10,428 nucleotides of DNA from Cellvibrionales bacterium UBA5860. GTDB lineage: Bacteria > Pseudomonadota > Gammaproteobacteria > Pseudomonadales > Porticoccaceae. Each line of letters opens with the position of its first letter. Position 1 is the stretch's first letter. Under the pieces are notes generated by a model. That model saw only the letters and a list, made by a program, of their open reading frames with translations, was not told where the DNA came from and did not search any database. The stretch is taken from contig DJFY01000014.1 in NCBI GenBank assembly GCA_002431545.1, positions 28,322 through 38,749 on the forward strand. Reading direction: 5' to 3'. The position numbers and the translations under genes were made by a program. Positions 1 to 7,039 of the stretch are shown here, piece after piece.

Positions 1-60
1 ACCAACCTGATTCTGTCCCACGTGGGTATTCACGAACTGGGTATGCCCAAGTCGTTTTAA
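1..60 (+). CDS. C-terminal tail of an unidentified protein, possibly an acyl-CoA dehydrogenase
   Basis: The window opens inside a reading frame (codons from base 1) that encodes 19 residues ending in HELGMPKSF, followed by TAA at 58-60. The rest of the gene lies upstream. Codon use matches the downstream genes. A tail ending in a 'LG(M/L)P(K/R)S' motif is common at the end of acyl-CoA dehydrogenases, and such an enzyme would suit a cluster with a crotonase, SDR and thiolase, but 19 residues are too few to assign a family. The gene lies on the same strand as everything after it and is separated from the next start by 141 bases. Confidence 0.5.
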   Translation, partial: TNLILSHVGIHELGMPKSF

Positions 61-96
61 GCGGCGCGAATACCGGAGTGATGTAAGAGGTGGTGG

Positions 97-119
97 CAAT
101 GGCGTTGCATGAGCCATTG
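97..119. repeat. Short inverted repeat (7-bp arms, 9-base loop)
   Basis: CAATGGC at 97-103 is repeated in inverse as GCCATTG at 113-119. It lies in the 141-base gap between the upstream gene tail and meh. No T-run follows, so it is not a canonical intrinsic terminator. It could be a weak terminator, an operator or chance. Confidence 0.3.
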
Positions 120-146
120 GCCCGCTGCGTAGCGCCCTAGTATATG
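117..146 (+). promoter_or_regulatory. Weak candidate sigma-70 promoter upstream of meh
   Basis: TTGGCC (117-122) and TATATG (141-146) are separated by 18 bases; each matches four of six positions of the sigma-70 consensus. A start near 153 would leave a leader of about 50 bases before the ATG at 202. By-eye matches of this quality are common by chance. The -35 element overlaps the 3' arm of the inverted repeat at 97-119. Confidence 0.22.
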
Positions 147-201
147 AAACATTGATGTAGTTGAAGCAACAGATGCCAGATTTTACCGGGACCTTTTTGT
201 C

Positions 202-1053
202 ATGACCGCCATCGACATCGACCATCTCAAACAATGGGAGGGCAAACAGGAAAGCAGCGACGATGTGATTTCCCTCGCCACTGCCCGCGCCATGGCGGCC
301 ACCCTCGACTGGGAGGATATTCCCCAGTCTGGGGATGTGTTACCCAAGCCCTGGCACTGGTTGCATTTTTTGCCAGCGGCCCGGCAGTCGCAGATTGGCC
401 ACGACGGACATCCGCAAAGGGGTGGTTTTCTGCCACCTGTGACTTTGCCGAGGCGCATGTGGGCAGCGGGTGATGTCGCGTTTTGCGCGCCCTTGAAGAT
501 AGGCGATGCGGTAAAAAAGGTGAGTACAGTCAAGAGCGTCACCCACAAGCAGGGTGGTACCGGCCATCTGGTTTTTGTGGTCGTGGGCCACGACATTTAC
601 ACGGGCGATACATTGGCCATTAGCGAGAACCAGAATATCGTTTACCGGGAAGACCCTGCTCCCGACGCGCCGCCACCCAAAATAATGCGTCCTCCTGCCG
701 AGCCTGAATTCAGTCGGGAGATCCGGCCCGACCCTGTGCTGTTGTTTCGCTTTTCCGCGCTGACCTTTAACGCCCACCGTATTCACTATGACCGCCAGTA
801 CGCGATGCAGGAAGAAGGCTACGCCGGCCTGGTTGTGCATGGGCCCTTAAGCGCCACATTACTGCTTGACCTCGTGCATCGGCAAGTGCCCGACGCGGTA
901 GTCCAGCACTACGATTACCGGGCCGTGCGACCCTTGATCGATGGCCGGCCTTTCCAGGTTCAGGGCCGGCGTGAGGACGGTGGCTTGGCGCTATGGGTCG
1001 TAGATAGCGACGGCGCCATGACCATGCAGGCCCGGGTAGTTTTGCAAAACTAG
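202..1053 (+). CDS. meh: Mesaconyl-C4-CoA (3-methylfumaryl-CoA) hydratase-like, HTD2/MaoC double-hotdog protein
   Basis: This 283-residue protein has the double-hotdog layout of the HTD2/FAS1-type dehydratases. The N-terminal half contains WHW (51-53), GHDGHPQRGGFLPPV (66-80) and PRRMW (83-87). The C-terminal half carries the hydratase signature, FNAHRIHYD (189-197) followed by GLVVHGPLSATLL (209-221). Length and motifs match my memory of Meh from the 3-hydroxypropionate bicycle, which hydrates mesaconyl-C4-CoA to (S)-citramalyl-CoA (EC 4.2.1.153); itaconyl-CoA hydratases are related alternatives. A CitE-type lyase follows at once and an Mct-like gene lies at the far end of the cluster, which supports the mesaconate role. 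It should be cytoplasmic; no signal peptide is seen. The ATG at 202 lacks a convincing ribosome binding site. A 16-bp palindrome covers its last codons. Confidence 0.8.
   Translation: MTAIDIDHLKQWEGKQESSDDVISLATARAMAATLDWEDIPQSGDVLPKPWHWLHFLPAARQSQIGHDGHPQRGGFLPPVTLPRRMWAAGDVAFCAPLKIGDAVKKVSTVKSVTHKQGGTGHLVFVVVGHDIYTGDTLAISENQNIVYREDPAPDAPPPKIMRPPAEPEFSREIRPDPVLLFRFSALTFNAHRIHYDRQYAMQEEGYAGLVVHGPLSATLLLDLVHRQVPDAVVQHYDYRAVRPLIDGRPFQVQGRREDGGLALWVVDSDGAMTMQARVVLQN
1037..1052. promoter_or_regulatory. 16-bp perfect palindrome at the end of meh
   Basis: TAGTTTTGCAAAACTA is a perfect 16-bp palindrome that covers the last codons and part of the TAG stop of meh. It lies about 110 bases before the lyase start. 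As RNA it would fold only into an AT-rich stem without a following T-run, so a terminator is unlikely. A binding site for a dimeric regulator is possible, but its location inside coding sequence means chance or codon constraint cannot be excluded. Confidence 0.35.
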
Positions 1054-1073
1054 ACAATCCTTTTGCAGCACAC

Positions 1074-1087
1074 CGGACAAATGTCCG
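1074..1087. promoter_or_regulatory. Inverted repeat CGGACA-AA-TGTCCG between meh and the lyase gene
   Basis: Two perfect 6-bp arms are separated by two bases. The element lies in the 107-base gap between the meh stop (1053) and the lyase start (1161), where an operator or a small RNA hairpin would be plausible. It is centred about 36 bases downstream of the 16-bp palindrome. No convincing promoter hexamers are seen around it. Confidence 0.3.
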
Positions 1088-1160
1088 CAATCGCGCGAAC
1101 AGGCAAATGAGCATAAACAGGCGCTAAACGTGTAATCAGGTTCTGAAACAGGTGTTTTCC

Positions 1161-2045
1161 ATGGATAATTTACCCCTCTGGCGTTCGCTGCTGTTCGTGC
1201 CGGCCAATGTCGAGAAGTTTGTTGCCAAGGCGCACACGCGAGGGGCCGATGCCATTATTCTCGATCTTGAAGACAGCGTTGTACTACCGGAAAAAGCGGC
1301 GGCGCGCGACGTCGTGCCGCAGGCCGCTGAGACTGTTGCCGGCCACGGACTGGATGTACTGGTGCGTATTAACCGTCCATGGCGGCTCGCGGTGCGCGAC
1401 CTGGAGACTTCCGTTTGCCCGCAGGTGCACACCATAGCCGTGCCCAAGGTCGCCAGTGCCGACCACATTCGCTTTCTGACCGAGGTCATCGACGAGATCG
1501 AAGTCGAAAAGCACATGACCCACGGCCATACCCGGCTGATGGCTCTGATCGAGGGTGTCGAAGGCTTGCGCAACATCGACGAGATTGCCGCAGCCTCGCC
1601 GCGCATGATGGGCATGTTTGTCGGCGCCGAGGACTTTTCCTCCGAGGCGGGTATGGAGCCCATTGAGGAAGGCCTGTTTTACGTCAATCAACAGCTGGTT
1701 TTTGCGGCGCGCCGCGCAGGCATACTGCCCTTTGGCTTCATTGGCTCGATTGCAGACTATGCCGACCTGGATGATTTTCGGCGCAAAATCAGACTTGCGA
1801 GACAGCTCGGCTTCGTCGGCGCGCCGGGGATTCATCCCAGTCAGATTGCGATTATGAACGAAGAATTTCAGCCCTCCGCGGATGAGGTCGAACATGCTAC
1901 AGGTTTGCTCGACGTGTACGAGCAGGCGGTGGCGGAGGGCCGCGGTGCGGCAGAATTCAAGGGCAAGATGATCGACGCGCCCATTGTTGCCCGAGCCCGC
2001 GAAGTGCTGGCCAAGCATCAGGCGGTTAAAGCAAAGCCAAATTAG
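1161..2045 (+). CDS. HpcH/HpaI aldolase/citrate lyase (CitE) family protein, probable (S)-citramalyl-CoA lyase
   Basis: The 294-residue protein is a TIM-barrel CitE-type lyase. It opens with RSLLFVPAN (8-16), then LDLEDSV (34-40), VRIN (68-71), LIEGVEG (129-135) and GAEDFS (155-160); E131 and D158 fit the two acidic Mg ligands of the family. GIHPSQ (223-228) is the usual C-terminal substrate-site motif. Members cleave malyl-, citramalyl- or citryl-CoA. Directly after a Meh-like hydratase, the expected reaction is (S)-citramalyl-CoA to acetyl-CoA and pyruvate (EC 4.1.3.25). It is shorter than the roughly 350-residue malyl/citramalyl-CoA lyase of Chloroflexus and closer to the CLYBL/Ccl class. 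I chose ATG 1161 over GTG 1152 because AGG at 1150-1152 sits eight bases before this ATG and overlaps the GTG. Confidence 0.8.
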   Translation: MDNLPLWRSLLFVPANVEKFVAKAHTRGADAIILDLEDSVVLPEKAAARDVVPQAAETVAGHGLDVLVRINRPWRLAVRDLETSVCPQVHTIAVPKVASADHIRFLTEVIDEIEVEKHMTHGHTRLMALIEGVEGLRNIDEIAAASPRMMGMFVGAEDFSSEAGMEPIEEGLFYVNQQLVFAARRAGILPFGFIGSIADYADLDDFRRKIRLARQLGFVGAPGIHPSQIAIMNEEFQPSADEVEHATGLLDVYEQAVAEGRGAAEFKGKMIDAPIVARAREVLAKHQAVKAKPN

Positions 2046-2084
2046 CGATAGAGTCGAATCAAACCAGGTGAACAGGAACAAGCC

Positions 2085-2882
2085 ATGACTGAACCCGTTT
2101 TATACGAGCAGGACGGACGCGTGGTCACGCTGACGTTGAACCGGCCGGACACCCGCAATGCGCTGTCCCACGATCTGGTGCCCGATCTGGTCGACAAAAT
2201 CAAACGGGCGGATGCAGACAGTGGGGTAAGTTGCCTGGTTATTACGGGTGCCGGCAAGAGTTTCAGCTCGGGTGGTAACCTGAAGGAAATTCGCGCCATG
2301 ACCCAGGTCGACAAGCTCAGCACCAATGACTTGCGGCGCTGGTACACAGAAGGCATACAGCATATTCCGAAAACACTGGCACAGGTCACAATACCCGTGA
2401 TCGCGGCGGTGAACGGGCACGCCATCGGTGCCGGTTGCGACCTCACCATGATGTGCGATATCCGCATCGCTTCCGAAAACGCCGTATTTGCCGAAAGCTT
2501 TATGCGCGTGGGATTGATTCCCGGCGACGGCGGTGCGTGGTTTTTACCACGGGTCATCGGGCTGTCGCGGGCCTGCGAAATGAGCTATACCTGTGACATG
2601 GTCGATGCCGCAAAAGCCGAGAGGTGGGGCATGGTGTCTGAGGTTGTGCCCGCCGAAAGTCTGCTGGAGACCGCGCAAGCAATGGCCAAACGCATCGCCG
2701 TCCATCCGCCGCTCGGCGTTCGCTTCGCCAAAAAGCTGATTCAGGATTCCCAGAACATGCCGCTCGGGGCGGCGCTGGAAATGGCTGCTGGTATGCAGGC
2801 GACGCTGCAGCAGACCGAAGACCATCTTGAGGCGCTCGACGCTGTACTGGAAAATCGCCAGGCGCAGTTTAAGGGTCAATAA
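2085..2882 (+). CDS. Enoyl-CoA hydratase/isomerase (crotonase) family protein
   Basis: This 265-residue protein has normal crotonase length and fold motifs: LNRPDTRNALS (18-28), the oxyanion segments SFSSGGNLKE (59-68) and NGHAIGAGCDL (110-120), then GLIPGDGGAWFLPR (143-156). In my by-eye alignment to rat crotonase, Glu144 is replaced by Asp119 and Glu164 by Phe139, while an Asp (148) sits in the PGDGG turn. It may therefore be an isomerase, or a hydratase of a divergent subfamily, rather than a standard short-chain hydratase. With the SDR and thiolase downstream it could supply the hydration or double-bond shift of a beta-oxidation-like sequence. AGGAAC at 2074-2079 gives a good ribosome binding site. 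The gap to the lyase is 39 bases, so co-transcription is likely. Confidence 0.85.
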   Translation: MTEPVLYEQDGRVVTLTLNRPDTRNALSHDLVPDLVDKIKRADADSGVSCLVITGAGKSFSSGGNLKEIRAMTQVDKLSTNDLRRWYTEGIQHIPKTLAQVTIPVIAAVNGHAIGAGCDLTMMCDIRIASENAVFAESFMRVGLIPGDGGAWFLPRVIGLSRACEMSYTCDMVDAAKAERWGMVSEVVPAESLLETAQAMAKRIAVHPPLGVRFAKKLIQDSQNMPLGAALEMAAGMQATLQQTEDHLEALDAVLENRQAQFKGQ

Positions 2883-3037
2883 CGAATTCATCTCCAATCC
2901 ACAGGCCCCGCTGGGGTTAACTTAACTATGCTATTGCCGTGAGGCAACTACCAGTTGGCACCAAATGCCGACGTTTAAACCTGTCCCGTGCGGTCGTGGC
3001 CGAACGGAACATATCGAAGTGATATATCGGAGGAGAT
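2883..3037. other. 155-base intergenic region with two small stem-loops before the monooxygenase gene
   Basis: This is the longest gene-free gap in the window. It holds CCCC-gct-GGGG (2906-2916, extendable by two G-U pairs) and TTGCC-gtga-GGCAA (2934-2947), both too short and lacking a T-run for a confident terminator. A -35-like TTGGCA (2955-2960) has no good -10 at proper spacing. ATATC-gaagt-GATAT (3011-3025) lies just before the strong ribosome binding site GGAGG (3029-3033). The gap may hold a promoter for the second half of the cluster, but I cannot point to one. Confidence 0.3.
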
Positions 3038-4231
3038 ATGGAAGTAGGTGCATTTTATCTGCCTGTTATTGGCAGCCGGGAGGAAATAGAAAAGGGCATG
3101 GCCGGGAAAAGGACCGACCTTTACCAGCAGATGCTGAAAGAGGTCACCGAGCAGGTTCAATACATGGACGAGCATGGCTACTATGGCATGGGCACCACAG
3201 AGCACCACTTTCATATCGAGGGTGAAGAGGTTTCTACCAACCCGGTTCTGCTCAACCTGTATTTCGGCATGCAGACCAAAAACATGAAATTTGGTCAGTT
3301 GGGTAACGTGTTGCCGTCCCACAACCCGGTTCGCCTCGCCGAAGACATCGCCATGGTCGATCAGATGCTCAGTGGCCGTACATTCGCTGGCTTTGCTCGA
3401 GGCTATCAGCCGCGCTGGGTAGCGACCCTCGGGCAGCAGGTGGACGGTATGGCGCGGGAGACAGAACTTGGGCCTGAGGCGTACGATGCCCTGAAAAAAG
3501 AGCTTTACCGCGACCATATCGATATCATCAAAAAAGCCTGGTCCAACGATACTTTTTCTCACAAGAGCAAACATTGGGAGATCCCGCCAGCCAATACCTT
3601 CTGGGCCACACATGACGTGACTCGGAAATACGGGCAGGGGGTCGATGAAAATGGCATCCTTACAGAGATCGGTATTGCGCCGCCCACCTACAACAAGCGC
3701 ATGCCCGATCTGTTCCAGCCCTTCAGTGTTTCGGAAAGCTCGATTGTCTGGGCTCAGGAAAACGACGTCGTGCCGGTTACAATTATTACCAATACCGAGA
3801 CGGCGCAGGGGCATATTCGTGCGGCACGAGAGGCGGCTGAAAAAGCTGGCAAGCCCTATAAAATGGGTATGACGCGCGAAGTGATTGTCGCCGATACGGA
3901 CGAAGAAGCCTACGAAATTGCCAAAAACGGCGGTTCTTACATCTGGTGTAACTTCTTCGGACCTTTTGGTTTTAATGCGGCCGTGGCAAACCCGGGCGAG
4001 GGGCCTTTCGACGTGCCAAACAACTTTGAAACCATGCTCGAGCGCGGCCTGGTCATTTGTGGCAGTCCCGACACAGTGAGCCGAAAATTCGAAAAACTGT
4101 TTCAGGACCTGCCATGCGATTACTTCTGGTTGTTTACGTACAACGGCCTTGTCCCGCAGAATAAAATGATGCGTCATTTCGAACTGCTGACGGAAAAGGT
4201 GCTGCCCAACTTTACCGACAAGATCAGGTAA
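3038..4231 (+). CDS. LLM-class (bacterial luciferase-like) flavin-dependent monooxygenase
   Basis: The 397-residue protein has luciferase-like monooxygenase motifs: TEHHF (54-58), matching the EHH segment near the luciferase flavin site, and GNVLPSHNPVRLAEDIA (89-105), the family's 'NP.R.AEDIA' block followed by the SGRTFAGFARG turn (112-122). Such TIM-barrel enzymes use reduced FMN or F420 for monooxygenation, including Baeyer-Villiger oxidation of cyclic ketones (type II, as in camphor degradation), or act as F420-dependent dehydrogenases. No flavin reductase is in the window. The length is typical of the longer FMN-type members. The ATG is preceded by GGAGG with only four bases between, a strong but tightly spaced site. 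Its place inside a CoA-thioester cluster suggests it performs an early oxygenation or ring-opening step; this is inference. Confidence 0.85.
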   Translation: MEVGAFYLPVIGSREEIEKGMAGKRTDLYQQMLKEVTEQVQYMDEHGYYGMGTTEHHFHIEGEEVSTNPVLLNLYFGMQTKNMKFGQLGNVLPSHNPVRLAEDIAMVDQMLSGRTFAGFARGYQPRWVATLGQQVDGMARETELGPEAYDALKKELYRDHIDIIKKAWSNDTFSHKSKHWEIPPANTFWATHDVTRKYGQGVDENGILTEIGIAPPTYNKRMPDLFQPFSVSESSIVWAQENDVVPVTIITNTETAQGHIRAAREAAEKAGKPYKMGMTREVIVADTDEEAYEIAKNGGSYIWCNFFGPFGFNAAVANPGEGPFDVPNNFETMLERGLVICGSPDTVSRKFEKLFQDLPCDYFWLFTYNGLVPQNKMMRHFELLTEKVLPNFTDKIR

Positions 4232-4282
4232 AGCGCCCGGCGGGCAACAGCAGGTTATTCATTATTGGAGTAGGAAAACACT

Positions 4283-5731
4283 ATGGTGGGAATTACAGCG
4301 TACGGTGCCTATCTGCCGCGCTTGCGATTACAGAAACAGGTCGTCGCCGATGCCAACGCCTGGTTTGACTCGGGCCTGACGGCCCTGGCGAAGGGCGAGA
4401 AGGCCATGTGCAACTGGGATGAAGATGCAGTCACTATGGCCACCGAGGCCTACGCGGACTGCATGGGGCGGGCGCCGGGACAAACGCCGGCGGCGTTTTT
4501 TCTGGCTTCTACCAGCCTGCCGTTTGCCGATCGCCAGCATTCTGTGATCGTCGCTGAAGCCCTGAATCTGCGGACCGAAGACCTGCGTACAATGGATGTC
4601 ACCTCGTCTCAACGTGCCGCCACCTCAGCGCTGCTGTCGGCGCTCGATGTCGCCGCTGCCGGCCACGGCGACGCGGTAGTCGTCGCTTCTGAGCACCGCC
4701 ATACCAAATGTGCCTCCCGCGAGGAGATGTTGTATGGCGACGGTGCCGCAGCCGTCGCAGTGGGCAAGGATAATGTCGTGGCAGAGCTGGTTGCGAGCTT
4801 TACCCAGGCCGCCGATATGATCGACCACTATCGTGCCGAGGGCGCCGTGGCCGACTATGGCTGGGAGGAACGCTGGGTGCGCGATGTCGGATACATGGGC
4901 ATCCTGCGCCGCGCGGTGGCAAGTCTGTTGGAAAAAGCTGGTGTGGAAGCGGCTGATATCGCTCATTTTATATTGCCCACGGATCAGGGGCGGGTGCCGG
5001 GCGCTGTCGCCAAGCGCCTGGGTATTCCCGATAGCGCGGTCGCCGATAACCTGCTCCAGTCTGCCGGTAACGCCGGTGCGGCGCAGCCGCTGATGCTGCT
5101 GGCACATCGTCTGGAGCAGGCCGAGCCTGGCGATCTGATTCTGCTCACGGGCTTTGGTCAGGGTTGCGATGTCCTGTTGTTTCGGGCGACTGACTCGATC
5201 GCCGGGAAAAAACCTGAAAAAGGTGTTTCCGGTCACTTGGCCCGCGGTGAGGCTGAAACCAATTACAATAAGTTTCAGTCCTTTAATGACCTGTTAATTA
5301 AGGATCTGGGTAAGCGCGCCGAGACAGACAAGACTGCTTTCCTGTCCGCCATGTACCGCAACCGGGGCCTGGTCAACAGCTTTATCGGCGGCGAGTGCAC
5401 CGTGTGCCACACGGTGCAGATGCCCAAGCACAATTACTGTGTAAATCCCGAATGTGGCGCCTACAATAGTCAGGAGGACCATCCCATGGCGGGCGTCAAG
5501 GGGCATGTCGCCACCTGGACAGCGGATCGTCTGACCTTCGATTTCAACCCTCCGGCTTATTTTGGCCTGGTGAAGTTCGATGGGGGCGGTCGTATCATGA
5601 TGGATATGACAGAGGTCAATCCGGAGACCTTCGATACCGGTGCGGAGGTGACAGTACACTTTCGCATCAAGCAGATAGACAGCCAACGCGGTTTTCGCAA
5701 GTATTTCTGGAAAGCCGTACCGAATCAGTAA
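4283..5731 (+). CDS. HMG-CoA synthase-like domain fused to DUF35 zinc-ribbon/OB-fold domain
   Basis: The 482-residue protein has two parts. Residues 1 to about 300 resemble archaeal/bacterial HMG-CoA synthase (start MVGITAYGAYLPRLRL; YGDGAAAVAVG at 151-161; LLQSAGNAGAAQPL at 257-270). Residues about 365-480 are a DUF35 domain: a zinc ribbon with C372, C375, C386 and C391, then an OB fold. In archaea, thiolase, HMG-CoA synthase and a separate DUF35 protein form one complex that shares a CoA site; here two of those three are fused and the thiolase gene follows after 38 bases. By eye, the nucleophilic Cys is Gln110 (SSQRAAT) and the catalytic His is Pro232 (LPTDQGRVPG), so ordinary HMG-CoA synthesis is doubtful. 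A role as CoA-binding partner of the thiolase is likely. TAGGAAAA (4271-4278) serves as ribosome binding site. Confidence 0.85.
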   Translation: MVGITAYGAYLPRLRLQKQVVADANAWFDSGLTALAKGEKAMCNWDEDAVTMATEAYADCMGRAPGQTPAAFFLASTSLPFADRQHSVIVAEALNLRTEDLRTMDVTSSQRAATSALLSALDVAAAGHGDAVVVASEHRHTKCASREEMLYGDGAAAVAVGKDNVVAELVASFTQAADMIDHYRAEGAVADYGWEERWVRDVGYMGILRRAVASLLEKAGVEAADIAHFILPTDQGRVPGAVAKRLGIPDSAVADNLLQSAGNAGAAQPLMLLAHRLEQAEPGDLILLTGFGQGCDVLLFRATDSIAGKKPEKGVSGHLARGEAETNYNKFQSFNDLLIKDLGKRAETDKTAFLSAMYRNRGLVNSFIGGECTVCHTVQMPKHNYCVNPECGAYNSQEDHPMAGVKGHVATWTADRLTFDFNPPAYFGLVKFDGGGRIMMDMTEVNPETFDTGAEVTVHFRIKQIDSQRGFRKYFWKAVPNQ

Positions 5732-5769
5732 GTGGGATGACCTGAAAGATCACCAGAGGTAACAGACAT

Positions 5770-6972
5770 ATGGCCAAAGGAATCAGAGACAAAGTTGTCA
5801 TTTTGGGTGCCGGTTGCAGTAAATTCGGCGAGCGTTGGGAGTGCGAACCGGCGGATTTGATGGCCGAGGCCTTCGAGGAGTGTATCGCCGACGCCGGCAT
5901 CGAGAAAAACCAGATCGAGGCGGCCTGGCAGTCGACAGGCATAGACGCCTTCAGCGTGGGCCCTGGCGCCATGCCCCTGAGCATGGCTCTGCGGCTGCCC
6001 TATATCCCGGTGACCCGCCTGGAAAACTACTGTGCCAGTGGCACTGAGGCCTTTCGTGCCGCCACTTACGCGGTCGCCTCCGGTGCCTGCGACATTGCAC
6101 TGGCCATGGGCTTTGAGAAACTCAAGGACACCGGTTACGGCGGCCTGCCTCAGCGTTCGCGTGGCGTCAGTAACGATATGTACTACCCCAACCTTTCCGC
6201 GCCCGGTATGTTTGCCCAGCTGGCCGCCGGCTACCGGGCCAAGTACGGCACCAACAAACAGGATCTCAAGCGCGCCATGGCGCATGTCTCGGTAAAGAGC
6301 CACGCCAATGGCGTCAAGAATCCCAAGGCTCATTTACAGCGCGCTATTACTGAAGAGCAGGCGATGAATGCGCCGATGATCGCCGAGCCCATCGGGCTGT
6401 TTGACTGTTGCGGCGTTAGCGACGGTGCTGCCTGCGCTATCGTCACCACGCCGGAGATCGCAAAATCCCTGGGCAAGGAGCAGCTGATCAGCGTCAAAGC
6501 ACTGCAATTGTGTGCCTCCAACGGCGAGGAGGGCGGCTTTGAGAACTGGGATGGGTCATACGTGGCCACCACGCGTATCGCCGCCAAGCGGGCTTACGAA
6601 GAGGCTGGCGTCAAGAACCCGCGCAAGGAAATCAGTATGACCGAGGTGCACGATTGCTTCTCCGTCACCGAAATGGTCACGATGGAGGACCTGTATCTTT
6701 CCGAGGACGGTGGTGCAGTCAAAGACGTTCTGGATGGCGTCTACGACGCTGACGGCGAAGTACCCTGTCAGATTGACGGTGGCCTCAAATGCTTTGGCCA
6801 CCCTATCGGTGCCTCCGGTTTGCGCATGCTCTATGAAATGTACCTGCAACTGACTGGCCGTGCCGGCGAGCGGCAACTGTCCGATCCGAAACTGGGTCTG
6901 ACCCACAATCTGGGCGGTTTTCCTCACCAGAATGTCGTGAGTGTCGCCATAATCGGTCAGTACGACGTCTGA
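5770..6972 (+). CDS. Thiolase (acetyl-CoA acetyltransferase/SCP2-type), partner of the HMGS-DUF35 protein
   Basis: This 400-residue thiolase keeps the nucleophilic Cys88 in ENYCASGTEA (85-94), His294 in EVHDCFS (292-298) and His344 in CFGHPIGASG (341-350). The C-terminal motif is HNLGGFP (379-385) instead of the CxGGG of classical degradative thiolases, which places it in the SCP2/BbsB-like group that commonly works with DUF35 proteins. Expected chemistry is CoA-dependent cleavage of a 3-oxoacyl-CoA (or its reverse). Tight linkage to the HMGS-DUF35 gene (38-base gap, AGAGGT at 5755-5760 before the ATG) suggests co-expression and complex formation, as in archaeal thiolase/HMGCS and the BbsAB thiolase of anaerobic toluene degradation. 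Release of methylsuccinyl-CoA is my inference from neighbouring genes. Confidence 0.88.
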   Translation: MAKGIRDKVVILGAGCSKFGERWECEPADLMAEAFEECIADAGIEKNQIEAAWQSTGIDAFSVGPGAMPLSMALRLPYIPVTRLENYCASGTEAFRAATYAVASGACDIALAMGFEKLKDTGYGGLPQRSRGVSNDMYYPNLSAPGMFAQLAAGYRAKYGTNKQDLKRAMAHVSVKSHANGVKNPKAHLQRAITEEQAMNAPMIAEPIGLFDCCGVSDGAACAIVTTPEIAKSLGKEQLISVKALQLCASNGEEGGFENWDGSYVATTRIAAKRAYEEAGVKNPRKEISMTEVHDCFSVTEMVTMEDLYLSEDGGAVKDVLDGVYDADGEVPCQIDGGLKCFGHPIGASGLRMLYEMYLQLTGRAGERQLSDPKLGLTHNLGGFPHQNVVSVAIIGQYDV

Positions 6973-6979
6973 CACCGGT

Positions 6980-7014
6980 CCGCCCGACGCCGGCCTTTGG
7001 CCGGAGCCGGGCGG
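6980..7014 (+). terminator. GC-rich hairpin after the thiolase gene, possible terminator
   Basis: CCGCCCG (6980-6986) pairs with CGGGCGG (7008-7014), and CCGGCC (6990-6995) with GGCCGG (6999-7004), separated by a 3x3 internal loop and closed by a TTT loop. The hairpin begins eight bases after the thiolase stop. No T-run follows, so intrinsic termination would be inefficient; it may instead protect the upstream mRNA end or attenuate transcription into mcd. Confidence 0.5.
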
Positions 7015-7025
7015 GTGGCGAATCC

Positions 7026-7039
7026 ACTAACAGGTTAGT
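7026..7039. promoter_or_regulatory. Inverted repeat ACTAAC-AG-GTTAGT upstream of mcd
   Basis: Two perfect 6-bp arms with a 2-base spacer lie 75 bases before the mcd start and just after the GC-rich hairpin. This is a plausible operator for a dimeric regulator. A second perfect palindrome, GCCGCCGGCGGC, follows at 7053-7064. I find no clear -35/-10 pair in the rest of the 142-base gap. Confidence 0.35.

Noticed and set aside
1152..1160. GTG at 1152 as start of the lyase gene
   Set aside because: It overlaps the AGG that best serves as ribosome binding site for the ATG at 1161, and the three extra residues add nothing to the conserved N-terminus.
2906..2947. Intrinsic terminators in the gap after the crotonase gene
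   Set aside because: Both stem-loops have only four to five Watson-Crick pairs and neither is followed by a T-run.
2975..4177. 400-codon open frame on the - strand opposite the monooxygenase gene
   Set aside because: The + strand protein in the same place has clear luciferase-family motifs and a strong ribosome binding site. The antisense product shows no recognisable motif and is a shadow of GC-biased codons.
4235..4245. Small GCCC-ggc-GGGC hairpin after the monooxygenase gene
   Set aside because: Four pairs with a 3-base loop and no T-run, in a 51-base gap between likely co-transcribed genes; too weak to call.
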